The position numbers were made by a program, and so were the translations under genes. This document shows positions 1-8,398 of a stretch of DNA of 64,000 bases, piece by piece. Position 1 is the stretch's first letter, and each line of letters starts with the position of its first letter. Under the pieces are notes generated by a model, which was not told where the DNA came from, ran no database searches, and saw only the letters and a list, made by a program, of their open reading frames with translations. Source of the DNA: Erythrobacter sp. KY5 (GTDB lineage: Bacteria; Pseudomonadota; Alphaproteobacteria; Sphingomonadales; Sphingomonadaceae); the NCBI RefSeq assembly GCF_003264115.1, contig NZ_CP021912.1, positions 124,001 through 188,000 of the forward strand, written 5' to 3'.

Positions 1-1323
1 TGGGCGGGCCTCGCGATCCTTGTCGCGGCATTTGCGTTCGGCGGCGGCGGATCGAAATACGGCTCGGCGAACTTGATTGTTCAGCTGGTCGCGCTGGTGG
101 CGCTGTCGTTTCATCGCGCTGCGTTCTTCGAATTCTGGAGGTCGGCGCCGCTCGCGCTCAAAGCGCTTATCGGACTGACATTCCTCCTGCCGATCCTTCA
201 CATCGTGCCGCTGCCACCGTCAGTGTGGAATGCCTTCCCGGGTCGCCTGCTGATGGTGCAGGCGCTCGAACTGGTGGATGCGAACGATTGGGCAACGCTA
301 AGCGTTGATCCGATCCGCACTCTTCTGGCCCTGAGCGCAGTTATCGCGCCGCTTGCTCTCCTCACGATTGGATGGAGTGCCCCCCGAGACAGGCTCATCA
401 CCCTTGGCTGGTGCGCAGTCGCAATTGGGCTCGTCAACTTTGGGCTCGGCATTCCTCAGGTTCTTTCGAACAGCGACGTCGGTGTCTTGTATCCGGAAAA
501 TCCGATGCCGGGCGTGCTGTTCGGCACCTTTGCGAACCGAAACTCTACCGGCGTTTTTCTCGTCGGTGCGCTTGCTCTGGCCGCGTTGCTGCCTATGCCA
601 GCGCGGTTCCAGCAGCTCGGCGTGTGGGCGCGTCCGGCGATTTGCCTTCTTCTCCTGCTCGCCATTCTTCTGACACGTTCGCGCACCGCCATCGTTCTGG
701 CAGCGATCCCGATGGGCCTTGTGGCGATGAGATTCCTGTTCGCGAGGCTCGGATCGACCGCCTCGGTCAGGGCAGGCTGGTTGGCAATCGTGCCGGTGGT
801 GCTCGTTATTGGTGCTCTCGGCACGCTTGCGATCACGTCTCCCGGACGCGTTGCAGAAGTGGTCGACAGATTCGAAGGGTCGGGAACCGATGCGCGCGCT
901 TTTATCTGGGAAGACGCCGCATACTCCGCAGAAAGGTACTTTCCGGTCGGCTCTGGCATGGGCACCTTCGACGACGTTTTCCAGATCGACGAATCGCTCG
1001 AAAACATGACCCTGCGACGGGCGGGCCGGGCGCATAACGACTATCTCGAAATCGCAATCGAGGCCGGCTTGCCTGGCCTGATCCTCACCGCCGCCTGGCT
1101 TGGCCTCCTTGCGTGGCTGGCATGGCGGGCACGCAAGGCGCACGATCGATGGATCGCCTGGAGTGGAGGCGCATTTCTGCTTGCAGCAGCGCTTCAGTCG
1201 ATAACCGACTATCCATTGCGCAACCAATCGCTCCTCGTATTCGGCGCGTTTGCGCTGGTGCTTTTGGTCCGGTTCGGGACCGATGAAGCGGAACGATCAG
1301 GCAGGACGGAGAAGCGGCCATGA
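1..1323 (+). CDS. O-antigen ligase/polymerase-type membrane protein (5' partial)
   Basis: The reading frame is open from the first base of the window, so the gene starts upstream and at least 440 residues are visible. It is a polytopic membrane protein with many hydrophobic segments. Near the C-terminus it has the 'HNDYLEIAIEAGLPGL' signature typical of the Wzy_C/O-antigen ligase family, followed by further hydrophobic helices, and an 'RSRTA' motif mid-protein, also common in that family. Such proteins join or polymerise undecaprenyl-linked glycans on the periplasmic side of the inner membrane. The stop codon overlaps the next start in an ATGA, so the two genes are translationally coupled. 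Ligase and polymerase (exopolysaccharide or O-antigen) cannot be told apart from this fragment. Confidence 0.8.
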   Translation, partial: WAGLAILVAAFAFGGGGSKYGSANLIVQLVALVALSFHRAAFFEFWRSAPLALKALIGLTFLLPILHIVPLPPSVWNAFPGRLLMVQALELVDANDWATLSVDPIRTLLALSAVIAPLALLTIGWSAPRDRLITLGWCAVAIGLVNFGLGIPQVLSNSDVGVLYPENPMPGVLFGTFANRNSTGVFLVGALALAALLPMPARFQQLGVWARPAICLLLLLAILLTRSRTAIVLAAIPMGLVAMRFLFARLGSTASVRAGWLAIVPVVLVIGALGTLAITSPGRVAEVVDRFEGSGTDARAFIWEDAAYSAERYFPVGSGMGTFDDVFQIDESLENMTLRRAGRAHNDYLEIAIEAGLPGLILTAAWLGLLAWLAWRARKAHDRWIAWSGGAFLLAAALQSITDYPLRNQSLLVFGAFALVLLVRFGTDEAERSGRTEKRP

Positions 1324-2039
1324 TCGCAGGGACCATCTGGCGCATCGCACTGCTCGCTGTCGCAATGCTTGCAATTGGCCTTCAGCTCGACCGGCAAACC
1401 CGGCGTACTCCCGAACTGTCGCCAAGTGTGCCCGAACTGATGAGATCTTCGGCACAAACAGGCGTAGCTGCTTTCGCGGTTGCGGGTGACGATCCAGAAT
1501 ATGGGCTTCAGGAAGCGGAGAGGCTGATCAGACGTCGCCCCCTGCCAGCCGAGCACCTGCGGATCCTGGCTCAGGCCCAGTTTGATGCAGGACTGCTAAG
1601 CGAAAGCACTCTCACCATCCAATATGCCGCGCAACGTGGTTGGCGCGAACCGTTGGCTCAGGAAACCATGCTTCGACTTGCCCTTCAGGCTGGAGACGAA
1701 GCTGAGGCAGCGCGACGATTTGTTGCCCTGTTCGTGCGCCGCGACACCGCGGACGGCTTGCTGCAAGAGCTCGGCTCTCAGGTGCTCGCAGAACCCGGCG
1801 GCGTAGGCCGCCAGACTTTCGTCAGCATTCTGAGCGGTGCAGAACGCTGGCACAGCCAGTTTTTCACGCGGGGTGTAAGAGTGCTTTCATCCGAAGCCTT
1901 CTCCGAGATTTTGATCGATGCGATGGAAGGCGGCACGGAGTTCGAGTGTTCGGACCTGCGCTCGGCGGTTGAACGCCTCGCACCGCGAGACGTCGCCGCA
2001 GCTGAGCGGGTCGAGGGCGCGATTGATCGTCGGTGCTAG
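1320..2039 (+). CDS. membrane-anchored TPR-like hypothetical protein, coupled to O-antigen ligase gene
   Basis: This is a 239-residue protein starting in a 4-bp ATGA overlap with the upstream O-antigen ligase-type gene. An N-terminal hydrophobic stretch (about residues 7-22) looks like an uncleaved signal anchor. The remainder is rich in Ala, Leu, Glu and Arg, with helix-turn-helix periodicity like tetratricopeptide repeats (for example around 'LRILAQAQFDAGLLSES'). I do not recognise a named family. Its coupling suggests a role in the same polysaccharide assembly pathway, perhaps as a periplasmic scaffold, but that is inference. Confidence 0.7.
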   Translation: MIAGTIWRIALLAVAMLAIGLQLDRQTRRTPELSPSVPELMRSSAQTGVAAFAVAGDDPEYGLQEAERLIRRRPLPAEHLRILAQAQFDAGLLSESTLTIQYAAQRGWREPLAQETMLRLALQAGDEAEAARRFVALFVRRDTADGLLQELGSQVLAEPGGVGRQTFVSILSGAERWHSQFFTRGVRVLSSEAFSEILIDAMEGGTEFECSDLRSAVERLAPRDVAAAERVEGAIDRRC

Positions 2040-2085
2040 CGACAGAGTTTATGGTCAGGCGAGACTTGGACGGAAGGCTCCGACA

Positions 2086-2556
2086 ATGAGAATGGTTGCA
2101 CTATCGATTTCGGCAATTGCTGCGATGAGTTTGTCAGCCTGTGGCTCGGCAGAACCCGAAGGCCCGGAAGAACAGATCATTGTGCGCGATCGCGGAGCGC
2201 CCGACGTACTCGCCGCCGACACAGGCTCGCCCATGCAAACAGGCATGATCGCTGCCGGAAAGACAGTATTCGAAGCCAATTGCGCGATTTGCCACACGGT
2301 CGACGCAGGCACGACTTCAGGCATCGGGCCAGGTCTGAACGGCGTGGTCGGGCGATCCGCCGCATCGCTTGACGATTTTGCCTATTCGAGCGCCATGCAG
2401 GCTTCCGGCATCACTTGGACGACGAGCGAGATCGATGCCTATATCGCCAATCCGACTGCCAAACTCCCCGGAACCAGCATGGCCGGCGTCATGGTGACCG
2501 ATGCGCAGGATCGCAGCGCAATCACAGCTTATCTTGAGAGCCTCGGCTCCGACTGA
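2086..2556 (+). CDS. lipoprotein c-type cytochrome (class I)
   Basis: This 156-residue protein has a lipoprotein signal peptide ending in 'LSAC' (lipobox Cys19), so it should be anchored on the periplasmic face of a membrane. It has one haem c motif, CAICH at residues 66-70, and a plausible sixth ligand Met132 in 'GTSM'. Size and order fit monohaem class I cytochrome c. I chose the ATG at 2086 because the signal peptide begins there and a GGAAGG purine stretch lies upstream; longer in-frame starts would bury the signal. It converges on the molybdenum oxidoreductase genes at 2576-5425 and could be their electron acceptor, though it is not in their operon. Confidence 0.85.
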   Translation: MRMVALSISAIAAMSLSACGSAEPEGPEEQIIVRDRGAPDVLAADTGSPMQTGMIAAGKTVFEANCAICHTVDAGTTSGIGPGLNGVVGRSAASLDDFAYSSAMQASGITWTTSEIDAYIANPTAKLPGTSMAGVMVTDAQDRSAITAYLESLGSD

Positions 2557-2575
2557 TCAGACCGCCTGAACAAGA

Positions 2576-4921
2576 TCAAACGATCGAGAAGCCTGCATCG
2601 CTGATTGGCAGCGTGCGGATCCGCTCGCCGGTCAGGTCGAAAACAGCGTTGCAAACCGCAGCGGCAAGTGGCGGCAGAGCGGGTTCACCGATGCCTGTCG
2701 GCGCAAAATCGCTCGCGAGAAACTCGACATCGACTTCAGGAGCCATCGGCATGCGAGCAAGCGGGAAACGGTCATAGTTCGCCTGCTGCGCAGCGCCTCC
2801 CTTAAAGGTGACCTTCTGCGCTGCCATGGTTCCGATCGCCTCGATTATCGAGCCCTGAACCTGAGCCTCGGCCCCGCTTAGGTTGATGACCGGACCGATA
2901 TCGGCCACCGCCCAGACCTTGTCGATTTTCACTGCCTTGCGATCATCCACGCTGACCTCGGCTATCTCGGCTACATGCCCGGCGTGGCTGAAGAAGAAGG
3001 ACAATCCGAGCGCGCGCCCGTCTTCGCGATCGCTTCCCCATCCTGCGTTTTGCGCCACACGCCCTATGACATTTCGCGCTCTTCCGGTGTGAAGGGCATA
3101 GGGGTTGTCCTCTTCGGTCCAGCGAGGTTCTCCCATCATGTCGAGCAGGAATGCGAGATGATCCCGTCCCGCAGCCAGCGCGACTTCGTGCAGGAAACTC
3201 TGCTCTGCAAAGCCATATGTATTGGAGATTGGAGCACGCTGGTAACCGGTTGGCGTGCTGGCACGGACCATCGGGTTCCTGATCGCGTAATTGGCCGTGT
3301 TTGCGGTGATGAAATGCGCATCGGGCGCGCCTGCGCCCGTGCTTGGCTCGCGTCCGTCTTGCGACATTGAGGCGTGCGTGATCTCAAACGCATCGAGCGC
3401 GCCGTCCTCGCTCAGTCCTGCCTTAAAATTCACCCACATGGCGGGGCGGAAGTAATCGAACGCCATGTCGTCCTCGCGCGTCCAGACAAGCTTGACCGGC
3501 CGACCGGCCTTGCGCGCAATGGCAACTGCCTCGCGGACGTAATCGTTCTCGAGCCGCCGTCCAAAGCCGCCTCCACCGCGGACCTGATGGAGCTTGATTT
3601 TCCCTGCCTTAAGCGCGGCTGCCACCGCTTCGCTCGCATCTCCCTCGGCAGACGCCATGCCCATCAGGCGCGCGATCCCTGTCAGTGCAGCCGTCGGTGT
3701 CTGTGTCGGCGCCCAGACTTCCACCTTGTCGCCGTCAACCTTGGCGACGCAATTCTCGGGCTCCAGTTGGCCATGAGCGCAAATCTGTGCCGAGTAATAA
3801 CCCTCGATCCGCTGGTCTGCATTTGTCAGAGCCAACTCGACATTGCCCGCGCTGGCGGTCGTCAATCCCTTGCCCGCCTTTGCGGCCCGTTCGCCATCGG
3901 CTGCCAAGTCATCGCTGTCATCACGAGAGGCACGGCTTACGTCCCACTCGACATTGAGCGCACGACGCGCCTTGATGGCGGCCCATGTGTTCTCAGCGAT
4001 GATTGCAACGCCTGAGGAAAATGCGTTGGAGCCTGCATCGTAACTCGGCAGATCGCGTGTCCCCTCCAGCAAGAAGGCGTCGCTTATGCCAGGCATCGCC
4101 TTGATCTCATCGAGGTTGGCTGAAACCGGCCGCCCACCAATCCTCGGCGACTTTACGTAGACGGCGTAAGCCATATCCGGGATGACCGTGTCGATCCCAA
4201 AGGTCGGCTTTCCTGTCACGATAGCGCGATTGTCGACGCTGGTGACGCGCTTGCCGAAAAGCGGACTGGCGCTCGCCTCGGAAAGCTCGAGCGCGTCTTC
4301 TGCTGGCGGATCGAGCTTGCCAGCCGCGTCGGCGAGATCAGCGAACGCGATGCGCTCGCCAGATGGCCCGTGAACGACCTGTGAGTTCTCGACCGTGAAC
4401 TCGTTTGCGGGAGCGTCCATCCTCTCTGCCGCGGCCGAGACCAGCATCTGGCGCGCCATCGCGCCCATCTTTCGCAGTTCTTCATAGCGCATGCTCACTG
4501 AAAGCGAGCCGCCGGCAAACTGGCTGCCAAAGATGGCGGGGTCGACCGCTGCGCTCTTGACCTTGACCTCGTCCCAGTTCGCGCCGAGCTCTGAGGCAAC
4601 GATCATCGGCAGGGCTGTGCGCGCGCCCTGCCCTACGTCCGGGTTCGGGGCAGAGATGACGACTTTTCCGTTCGATTGAATGTGAACGTAATCGGTGACC
4701 TTGCTTGTGGTGAATTCGCCTTCGTTCTCGACAAATCCATCCCCCGTATCGCCGCCCATCATACCGCAGGCGGCAAGCCCAACGGCAAGGCCCGTCACGC
4801 CAGACAGCATAACAAAGCGCCGTCTGGTTACCGCGAGCGAACCACCCTCACCTTCATTGGCCACCATCGCTGCCGACCCCATAAGGCCAGCCGCATCGAT
4901 AGAAGTTCCAAACAAAGCCAT
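2576..4921 (-). CDS. xanthine dehydrogenase-family molybdopterin-binding subunit (isoquinoline 1-oxidoreductase beta type)
   Basis: This 781-residue protein is the large molybdenum-cofactor subunit of an aldehyde oxidase/IorB-type hydroxylase. The N-terminus has a twin-arginine signal ('TRRRF', residues 32-36) and a lipobox-like 'LAAC' at 49-52, pointing to Tat export and possible lipid anchoring. The Gly-rich cofactor motif 'GGGGFGRR' lies mid-protein. The C-terminal 'GIGEPALPP' carries the expected catalytic glutamate. It follows the 2Fe-2S subunit gene by 3 bp. There is no FAD-subunit gene nearby, as is usual for the two-subunit periplasmic IorAB enzymes that pass electrons to cytochrome c. 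The substrate is unknown; aldehydes or N-heterocycles are typical for the family. Confidence 0.92.
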   Translation of the reverse strand: MALFGTSIDAAGLMGSAAMVANEGEGGSLAVTRRRFVMLSGVTGLAVGLAACGMMGGDTGDGFVENEGEFTTSKVTDYVHIQSNGKVVISAPNPDVGQGARTALPMIVASELGANWDEVKVKSAAVDPAIFGSQFAGGSLSVSMRYEELRKMGAMARQMLVSAAAERMDAPANEFTVENSQVVHGPSGERIAFADLADAAGKLDPPAEDALELSEASASPLFGKRVTSVDNRAIVTGKPTFGIDTVIPDMAYAVYVKSPRIGGRPVSANLDEIKAMPGISDAFLLEGTRDLPSYDAGSNAFSSGVAIIAENTWAAIKARRALNVEWDVSRASRDDSDDLAADGERAAKAGKGLTTASAGNVELALTNADQRIEGYYSAQICAHGQLEPENCVAKVDGDKVEVWAPTQTPTAALTGIARLMGMASAEGDASEAVAAALKAGKIKLHQVRGGGGFGRRLENDYVREAVAIARKAGRPVKLVWTREDDMAFDYFRPAMWVNFKAGLSEDGALDAFEITHASMSQDGREPSTGAGAPDAHFITANTANYAIRNPMVRASTPTGYQRAPISNTYGFAEQSFLHEVALAAGRDHLAFLLDMMGEPRWTEEDNPYALHTGRARNVIGRVAQNAGWGSDREDGRALGLSFFFSHAGHVAEIAEVSVDDRKAVKIDKVWAVADIGPVINLSGAEAQVQGSIIEAIGTMAAQKVTFKGGAAQQANYDRFPLARMPMAPEVDVEFLASDFAPTGIGEPALPPLAAAVCNAVFDLTGERIRTLPISDAGFSIV

Positions 4922-4924
4922 AGC

Positions 4925-5425
4925 TCAAGCTCCTCTCGCGAGGCTGCCGCCCGCTTTCGGAAGCATCGCCTCGCCCGAAGCCACGCTCTTGATCGCGCCT
5001 TTGATCCGCACATAAGTTCCGCAGCGGCAATAGTTGCCCGCCATTGCGGCGTCGATTTCCTCGTCGGTGGGGTTGGCGTTTTCATCAAGGAGCGCAGCTG
5101 CACTCATGAGCTGGCCAGCCTGACAATAGCCGCACTGGGGGACGTCGTAATCGATCCAGGCTTGTTGAAGCGCGCTCAGCGTACCGTCCTGCTCTGCCAA
5201 TCCTTCAATGGTAGTGATCGACTGCCCTTCGAGCGACCCGATCGGCAATTGGCAGGATCGCTGCGGATACCCATCGACATGAACAGTGCAAGCTCCGCAT
5301 TGAGCAATCCCGCACCCGAACTTCGTCCCAACGAGACCCGCAACGTCCCTCAGCGCCCACAGAAGCGGCATGTCGGGATCAACCTCTCCAAGCTCGGTTT
5401 GCTGACCATTGATCTCGAGCTTCAT
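4925..5425 (-). CDS. (2Fe-2S)-binding subunit of IorAB-type oxidoreductase
   Basis: This 166-residue protein carries two 2Fe-2S clusters. The N-terminal ferredoxin-like domain has 'CGIAQCGAC' (C-x4-C-x2-C). The C-terminal helical domain has 'CGYCQAGQ' and 'CRCGTY'. This is the standard small subunit of xanthine dehydrogenase-family enzymes and would relay electrons from the molybdenum site of the downstream subunit. I chose the ATG at 5425 because GAGGAG lies about 7 bases upstream and homologues start with 'MKLEING'-like sequence; a longer frame to 5512 exists but lacks support. It is the first gene of a two-gene operon. Confidence 0.92.
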   Translation of the reverse strand: MKLEINGQQTELGEVDPDMPLLWALRDVAGLVGTKFGCGIAQCGACTVHVDGYPQRSCQLPIGSLEGQSITTIEGLAEQDGTLSALQQAWIDYDVPQCGYCQAGQLMSAAALLDENANPTDEEIDAAMAGNYCRCGTYVRIKGAIKSVASGEAMLPKAGGSLARGA

Positions 5426-5695
5426 CACACCCACTCCTCGTCTCTCATCCCGCACAATGCTCGCAGGTTGCCGCTTGAATAGCCACAAGGTCTCGACAAA
5501 CCACTCAGCCACTTGGCCGGACCGTTCTCGATTCGCTCACGGATAGCGTGTGATTTGGGGAAGAGTGGTGCCAGAAGAGGCATCACATTCGGCCTCTTTT
5601 TCCGTTTATTTTCCAATGCTTATGCAGTTCGGAAAATCACGAAGCCCGCACAAAGGCCCGATTTGGCTTTTAAGCTATTGGTTCGATGCCTTTCT

Positions 5696-5706
5696 GAGGA
5701 CTCGAA
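5696..5706 (+). repeat. candidate left attachment site of the genomic island (attL-like)
   Basis: The 11 bases GAGGACTCGAA match exactly, in direct orientation, the tRNA-Leu T-arm segment at 31980-31990 (+ strand). The position, between conserved genes and the first accessory gene, is where the far end of an island inserted at that tRNA should lie. Flanking bases agree only partly (TGCC before, CTC after), so the core is short. Confidence 0.4.
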
Positions 5707-5817
5707 GCTCAAATTCGCGCTTTCTGCTAGGGCCTTCGATTTGCCACCATAACGAAGATATCGGGCGGTTTCCATGAATGCCCTTGGCCGCATCGAGATC
5801 TGAGCCGACCTGGCCTG

Positions 5818-5860
5818 ATTTATCCCGCAAATCCGGAAAATCGGAAAATGTGGGATAAAT
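5818..5860. repeat. inverted repeat near island left end
   Basis: The arms ATTTATCCC (5818-5826) and GGGATAAAT (5852-5860) are perfect complements, with two more nearly matching bases inside. The 25-base spacer contains two GGAAAAT-like repeats. It lies 69 bp upstream of the first island gene, so it could be an operator, a recombinase/excisionase-type site, or part of a promoter. Nothing in the sequence decides between these. Confidence 0.5.
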
Positions 5861-5928
5861 CGCCTCGCTTCAGAGCGATGGAGGACGGAAGCCGCGCATT
5901 AAGCGACGAAACCAACTGAAGGAAACTG

Positions 5929-7146
5929 ATGAGCCTGAGCTTCACCCGCCGCGAGTTCTACGACCTCGTCTGGTCGAAACCCATGACCCATGTCGCCAAG
6001 GAACTCGGTGTCTCCGATGTTGCGCTCCACAAGGTTTGCCGCAAGCACGCCATACCCAACCCTCCGCTTGGCTGGTGGGCCAAGAAGGCTGCGGGAAAGG
6101 CCGTTGAGCAGATTCCTTTGCACGAGATTGAGACCAATCGGCCCGACGCGATCTTCATCCGCAATGCGCCCGCAGCAGACTGGAAGACCCAGGCGATCGA
6201 GGTTGCCGAGGGGAAGGCGAAATCTGCGCTGCAAGCATCCATAGCAATGCCCAAACGCGGCAGCGTCATCGTGCGGAATACGCTGGCTGCCTTGCGACGC
6301 GGCAAGGCGGGTGAGCATGGGCTTATCTGCATTCGAGAGGCCGGGCTGATCCCATGCAGCATAGCGAAGCATTCGATAGGCCGCGTCGCCGAATTCCTGC
6401 CCAGACTAGAGGTGGCGGCAGAGGTCCAAGGGTTCACACTCACAGCGGACGATCAGCCCAGTCGCTTCTCAGACGGGTCGCAGACGGTCCAATTCGAGAT
6501 CTCGGAGGGGTACAACAGGGAGAAGCACGAACTCACCCGCAAAGAGAAGGCTGAGCGGGCCGCCTGGGAGAAGCGGAGTGAGAGGCGTGGTTGGCGCTAT
6601 GCGCATGGCGACCCTCACCCCATCTTCGCCGACTGGGACTACAACCCGACTGGCCGACTTTCGATCTCCTTCGAGCCCGTCTGGTCCTATCGCCAGCCCA
6701 CACCGCGCCGCTCGTTCAACGATGGAAAGCGCCAGCGTGTTGAAGGCCTGGTGGACAAGATTGCGATCGGGATCGCGGTCGTTGCCGCTGCGAAAGCCGA
6801 GCGGAAACGCAAGGATGATGAGCAGGCGAGGCTATACGAAGAGCAACGCCAGCGCCGGGAGATGAAAGCAAGATTCGAGTACATCGAGGAGCGCCGGTCC
6901 GATGAACTTGCCATTATTCTCGAAACCCAGTCACGCCTCGAGAAACTGGAAACGCTGCTGGCGTTGACGAACAACGATCCGGGAGAGGGCATCGATAGCC
7001 GTGTCCAAGAGTTCGGACATTGGTTGCGGTGTCAGATCAACGAAACCCGGGCGCTGCTGACCCCATCAGGCCTCGAAGAACGCTTCTCGGAACTGAACCT
7101 GTTTGGTCCCGAAGATGATCGGGATTTCAGGCCGACAAGCCTGTAG
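5929..7146 (+). CDS. uncharacterised protein with N-terminal HTH-like region
   Basis: This 405-residue protein starts at ATG with GAAGGA about 6 bases upstream. The N-terminus ('REFYDLVW...VAKELGVSDVALHKVC') reads like a helix-turn-helix segment followed by a conserved 'PPLGWWAKKAAGK' stretch. I remember similar unnamed proteins from proteobacterial accessory regions. Residues from about 280 to 350 are highly charged and heptad-like ('RKRKDDEQARLYEEQRQRR'), probably a coiled coil. No catalytic motif is visible. It is the first gene inside the island and reads rightward, opposite to the defence genes. A DNA-binding or regulatory role is an inference only. Confidence 0.75.
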   Translation: MSLSFTRREFYDLVWSKPMTHVAKELGVSDVALHKVCRKHAIPNPPLGWWAKKAAGKAVEQIPLHEIETNRPDAIFIRNAPAADWKTQAIEVAEGKAKSALQASIAMPKRGSVIVRNTLAALRRGKAGEHGLICIREAGLIPCSIAKHSIGRVAEFLPRLEVAAEVQGFTLTADDQPSRFSDGSQTVQFEISEGYNREKHELTRKEKAERAAWEKRSERRGWRYAHGDPHPIFADWDYNPTGRLSISFEPVWSYRQPTPRRSFNDGKRQRVEGLVDKIAIGIAVVAAAKAERKRKDDEQARLYEEQRQRREMKARFEYIEERRSDELAIILETQSRLEKLETLLALTNNDPGEGIDSRVQEFGHWLRCQINETRALLTPSGLEERFSELNLFGPEDDRDFRPTSL

Positions 7147-7157
7147 GTCCCACTCTC

Positions 7158-7406
7158 CTATCTGCAGCGTTCCGTTAGCCAGCGGTCGATCTCCTGCTCT
7201 ACCCAGGCAACGGAATGTCCACCGAGCTTAATCGCCTTTGGGAACTTACCCTCGCCCATCCAGCGGTAAATTGTGGACCTTCCCAAACCGGTGCGATGGA
7301 TGACTTCCTTCAGCCGAATAACGCGCCCGATTCTCTGGTTGGAGGTCAGATCATCGTCGCCCTCGGCGAAGAATGGCATGGCCAATTGCCTCGCGTCATT
7401 CGCCAT
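7158..7406 (-). CDS. AlpA-family/MerR-like excisionase-type regulator
   Basis: This small protein (82 residues from the ATG at 7406) has the AlpA signature: 'RLKEVIHRTGLGRSTIYRWMGEGKFPKAIKLGG' followed by 'VAWVEQEIDRWL'. This winged-helix fold is typical of AlpA and prophage/P4-type excisionase or activator proteins, which are nearly always carried on integrated elements. The start is fixed by a strong GGGAGGTGA just upstream; the 12-residue longer frame is less likely. Its start overlaps the end of the upstream leftward ORF, so the two are probably coupled. It may control the integrase at 30584-31801. Confidence 0.9.
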   Translation of the reverse strand: MANDARQLAMPFFAEGDDDLTSNQRIGRVIRLKEVIHRTGLGRSTIYRWMGEGKFPKAIKLGGHSVAWVEQEIDRWLTERCR

Positions 7407-7725
7407 GTTCACCTCCCTCTGGACGGGGAGCGACAAGGCCAAGACGGATTAGTCGACGATGATATGCTGCGATCGTTCGCTCACGCAGATCAGCCTCAGG
7501 ATGGTATGTGAGTAGCGCATCCAGAGCGACCCCAATGAAGATGTTCTGGCGCACCGGATCGGTGGCAGGTGTGCGGCTGTCAGCTCCCGTTTTGCGCAAC
7601 CATTCGTCATGGATGCGGTCGCCAACCACAACGCTAATGCTGACCTCGCGCTCACGCGCGTAGGCCATTTTCCAGTTATCGACCTGTCCGGTAACGCAGG
7701 TCTGTAGGCAGTGACTTCTCTTCAT
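7396..7725 (-). CDS. small hypothetical protein upstream of alpA
   Basis: This leftward frame overlaps the start of the AlpA-type gene by about 11 bp. The C-terminal 90 residues ('AREREVSISVVVGDRIHDEWLRKTG...') look protein-like: charged with regular hydrophobic spacing. The frame stays open to 7890, but that N-terminal part looks non-coding. I placed the start at the ATG at 7725, preceded by a GGAACTTGGA purine stretch; 7740 and 7668 are alternatives. There is no recognised family. Confidence 0.45.
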   Translation of the reverse strand: MKRSHCLQTCVTGQVDNWKMAYAREREVSISVVVGDRIHDEWLRKTGADSRTPATDPVRQNIFIGVALDALLTYHPEADLRERTIAAYHRRLIRLGLVAPRPEGGEHGE

Positions 7726-7890
7726 AATTCCAAGTTCCATGTTTGCAGGAACCTGGCCCACCCTTCGAAAGGCAAGTGCCACTCTAGGCCGGGGGTGGGG
7801 TTGTAGGAAAACGAAAAGATTTTGTTCTTTGTCAGTCCCTTGAGGCGAACTGGACCAGTTCGGCACACGCATAGAAACGCCGTGCCGCAA

Positions 7891-8398
7891 CTAGTCCAGA
7901 AGTTGCCAACGCTGATTTCTCGCATAAATCCATATGGTTATAAGGCGGCACCGCTGCGTACGGTGTGCCTGTCAAGTTCCAATGTGCGCGGATAGTACCA
8001 GTCTCATTGGCTGATCGATCTAGGGATGCATTTGCCTTTGGAAAATTTGGAGCGTGAGCAGCCAGTCCGGCTGCGCAAGCTCTCCCATCGGGGGGAAAAT
8101 AGCTGTCTCAACCAGACAAGAACTGCACCCCCGATGAGGCAGTGGCCAAGGAGCGCGTGCGAAGGAAGGAACCGGCTCTTGTCGGTTCCGCAGCTTCGCG
8201 CCGCTCCGACCCGCTGCCGGTTGGGAGTGCATGCGGGGCCCAGAACTAAAACGTCGCACCCTCAGGAGCGCAACCGCAGGTTGCGCGGGACAGAGGGCGT
8301 CCCCAGCCCCGCTCCATTTTTCCCCTGGTTTGATAGCGAGAAGGGGCGCTGTCCGGTCTGGACAGCGCCCCTTTGATGGGGATCGATGAAGTCGGAGG
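7891..8398. other. structured intergenic region with several hairpins
   Basis: About 500 bp without a credible gene. It contains a nested hairpin: outer arms CATCGGGGG (8086-8094) and CCCCCGATG (8128-8136), inner arms TGTCT (8104-8108) and AGACA (8114-8118). Another hairpin has arms GGAACCG (8168-8174) and CGGTTCC (8183-8189). A terminator-like hairpin lies at 8341-8373. Such density suggests a structured RNA or a replication/transfer-type site, but no known RNA family is recognised. Confidence 0.4.
8341..8373 (-). terminator. terminator-like hairpin downstream of ssb
   Basis: Perfect 14-bp arms AAGGGGCGCTGTCC (8341-8354) and GGACAGCGCCCCTT (8360-8373) with a 5-base loop lie 25 bp beyond the ssb stop. 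The T tract is short, so termination efficiency is uncertain. The structure could act in both directions. Confidence 0.65.

Larger units (their letters stand above)
5426..5928. other. intergenic region at left edge of genomic island
   Basis: About 500 bp without a convincing gene separates the conserved iorAB-type operon from the first accessory gene. It holds the 5' region of the iorA-type gene, an 11-bp match to the tRNA-Leu T-arm (5696-5706, listed separately), and an inverted repeat (5818-5860, listed separately). The open frames here have no recognisable protein signature. Confidence 0.6.

Noticed and set aside
298-1227. 309-codon frame antisense to the O-antigen ligase gene
   Set aside because: Strongly basic, Cys/Arg-rich shadow translation typical of antisense high-GC frames.
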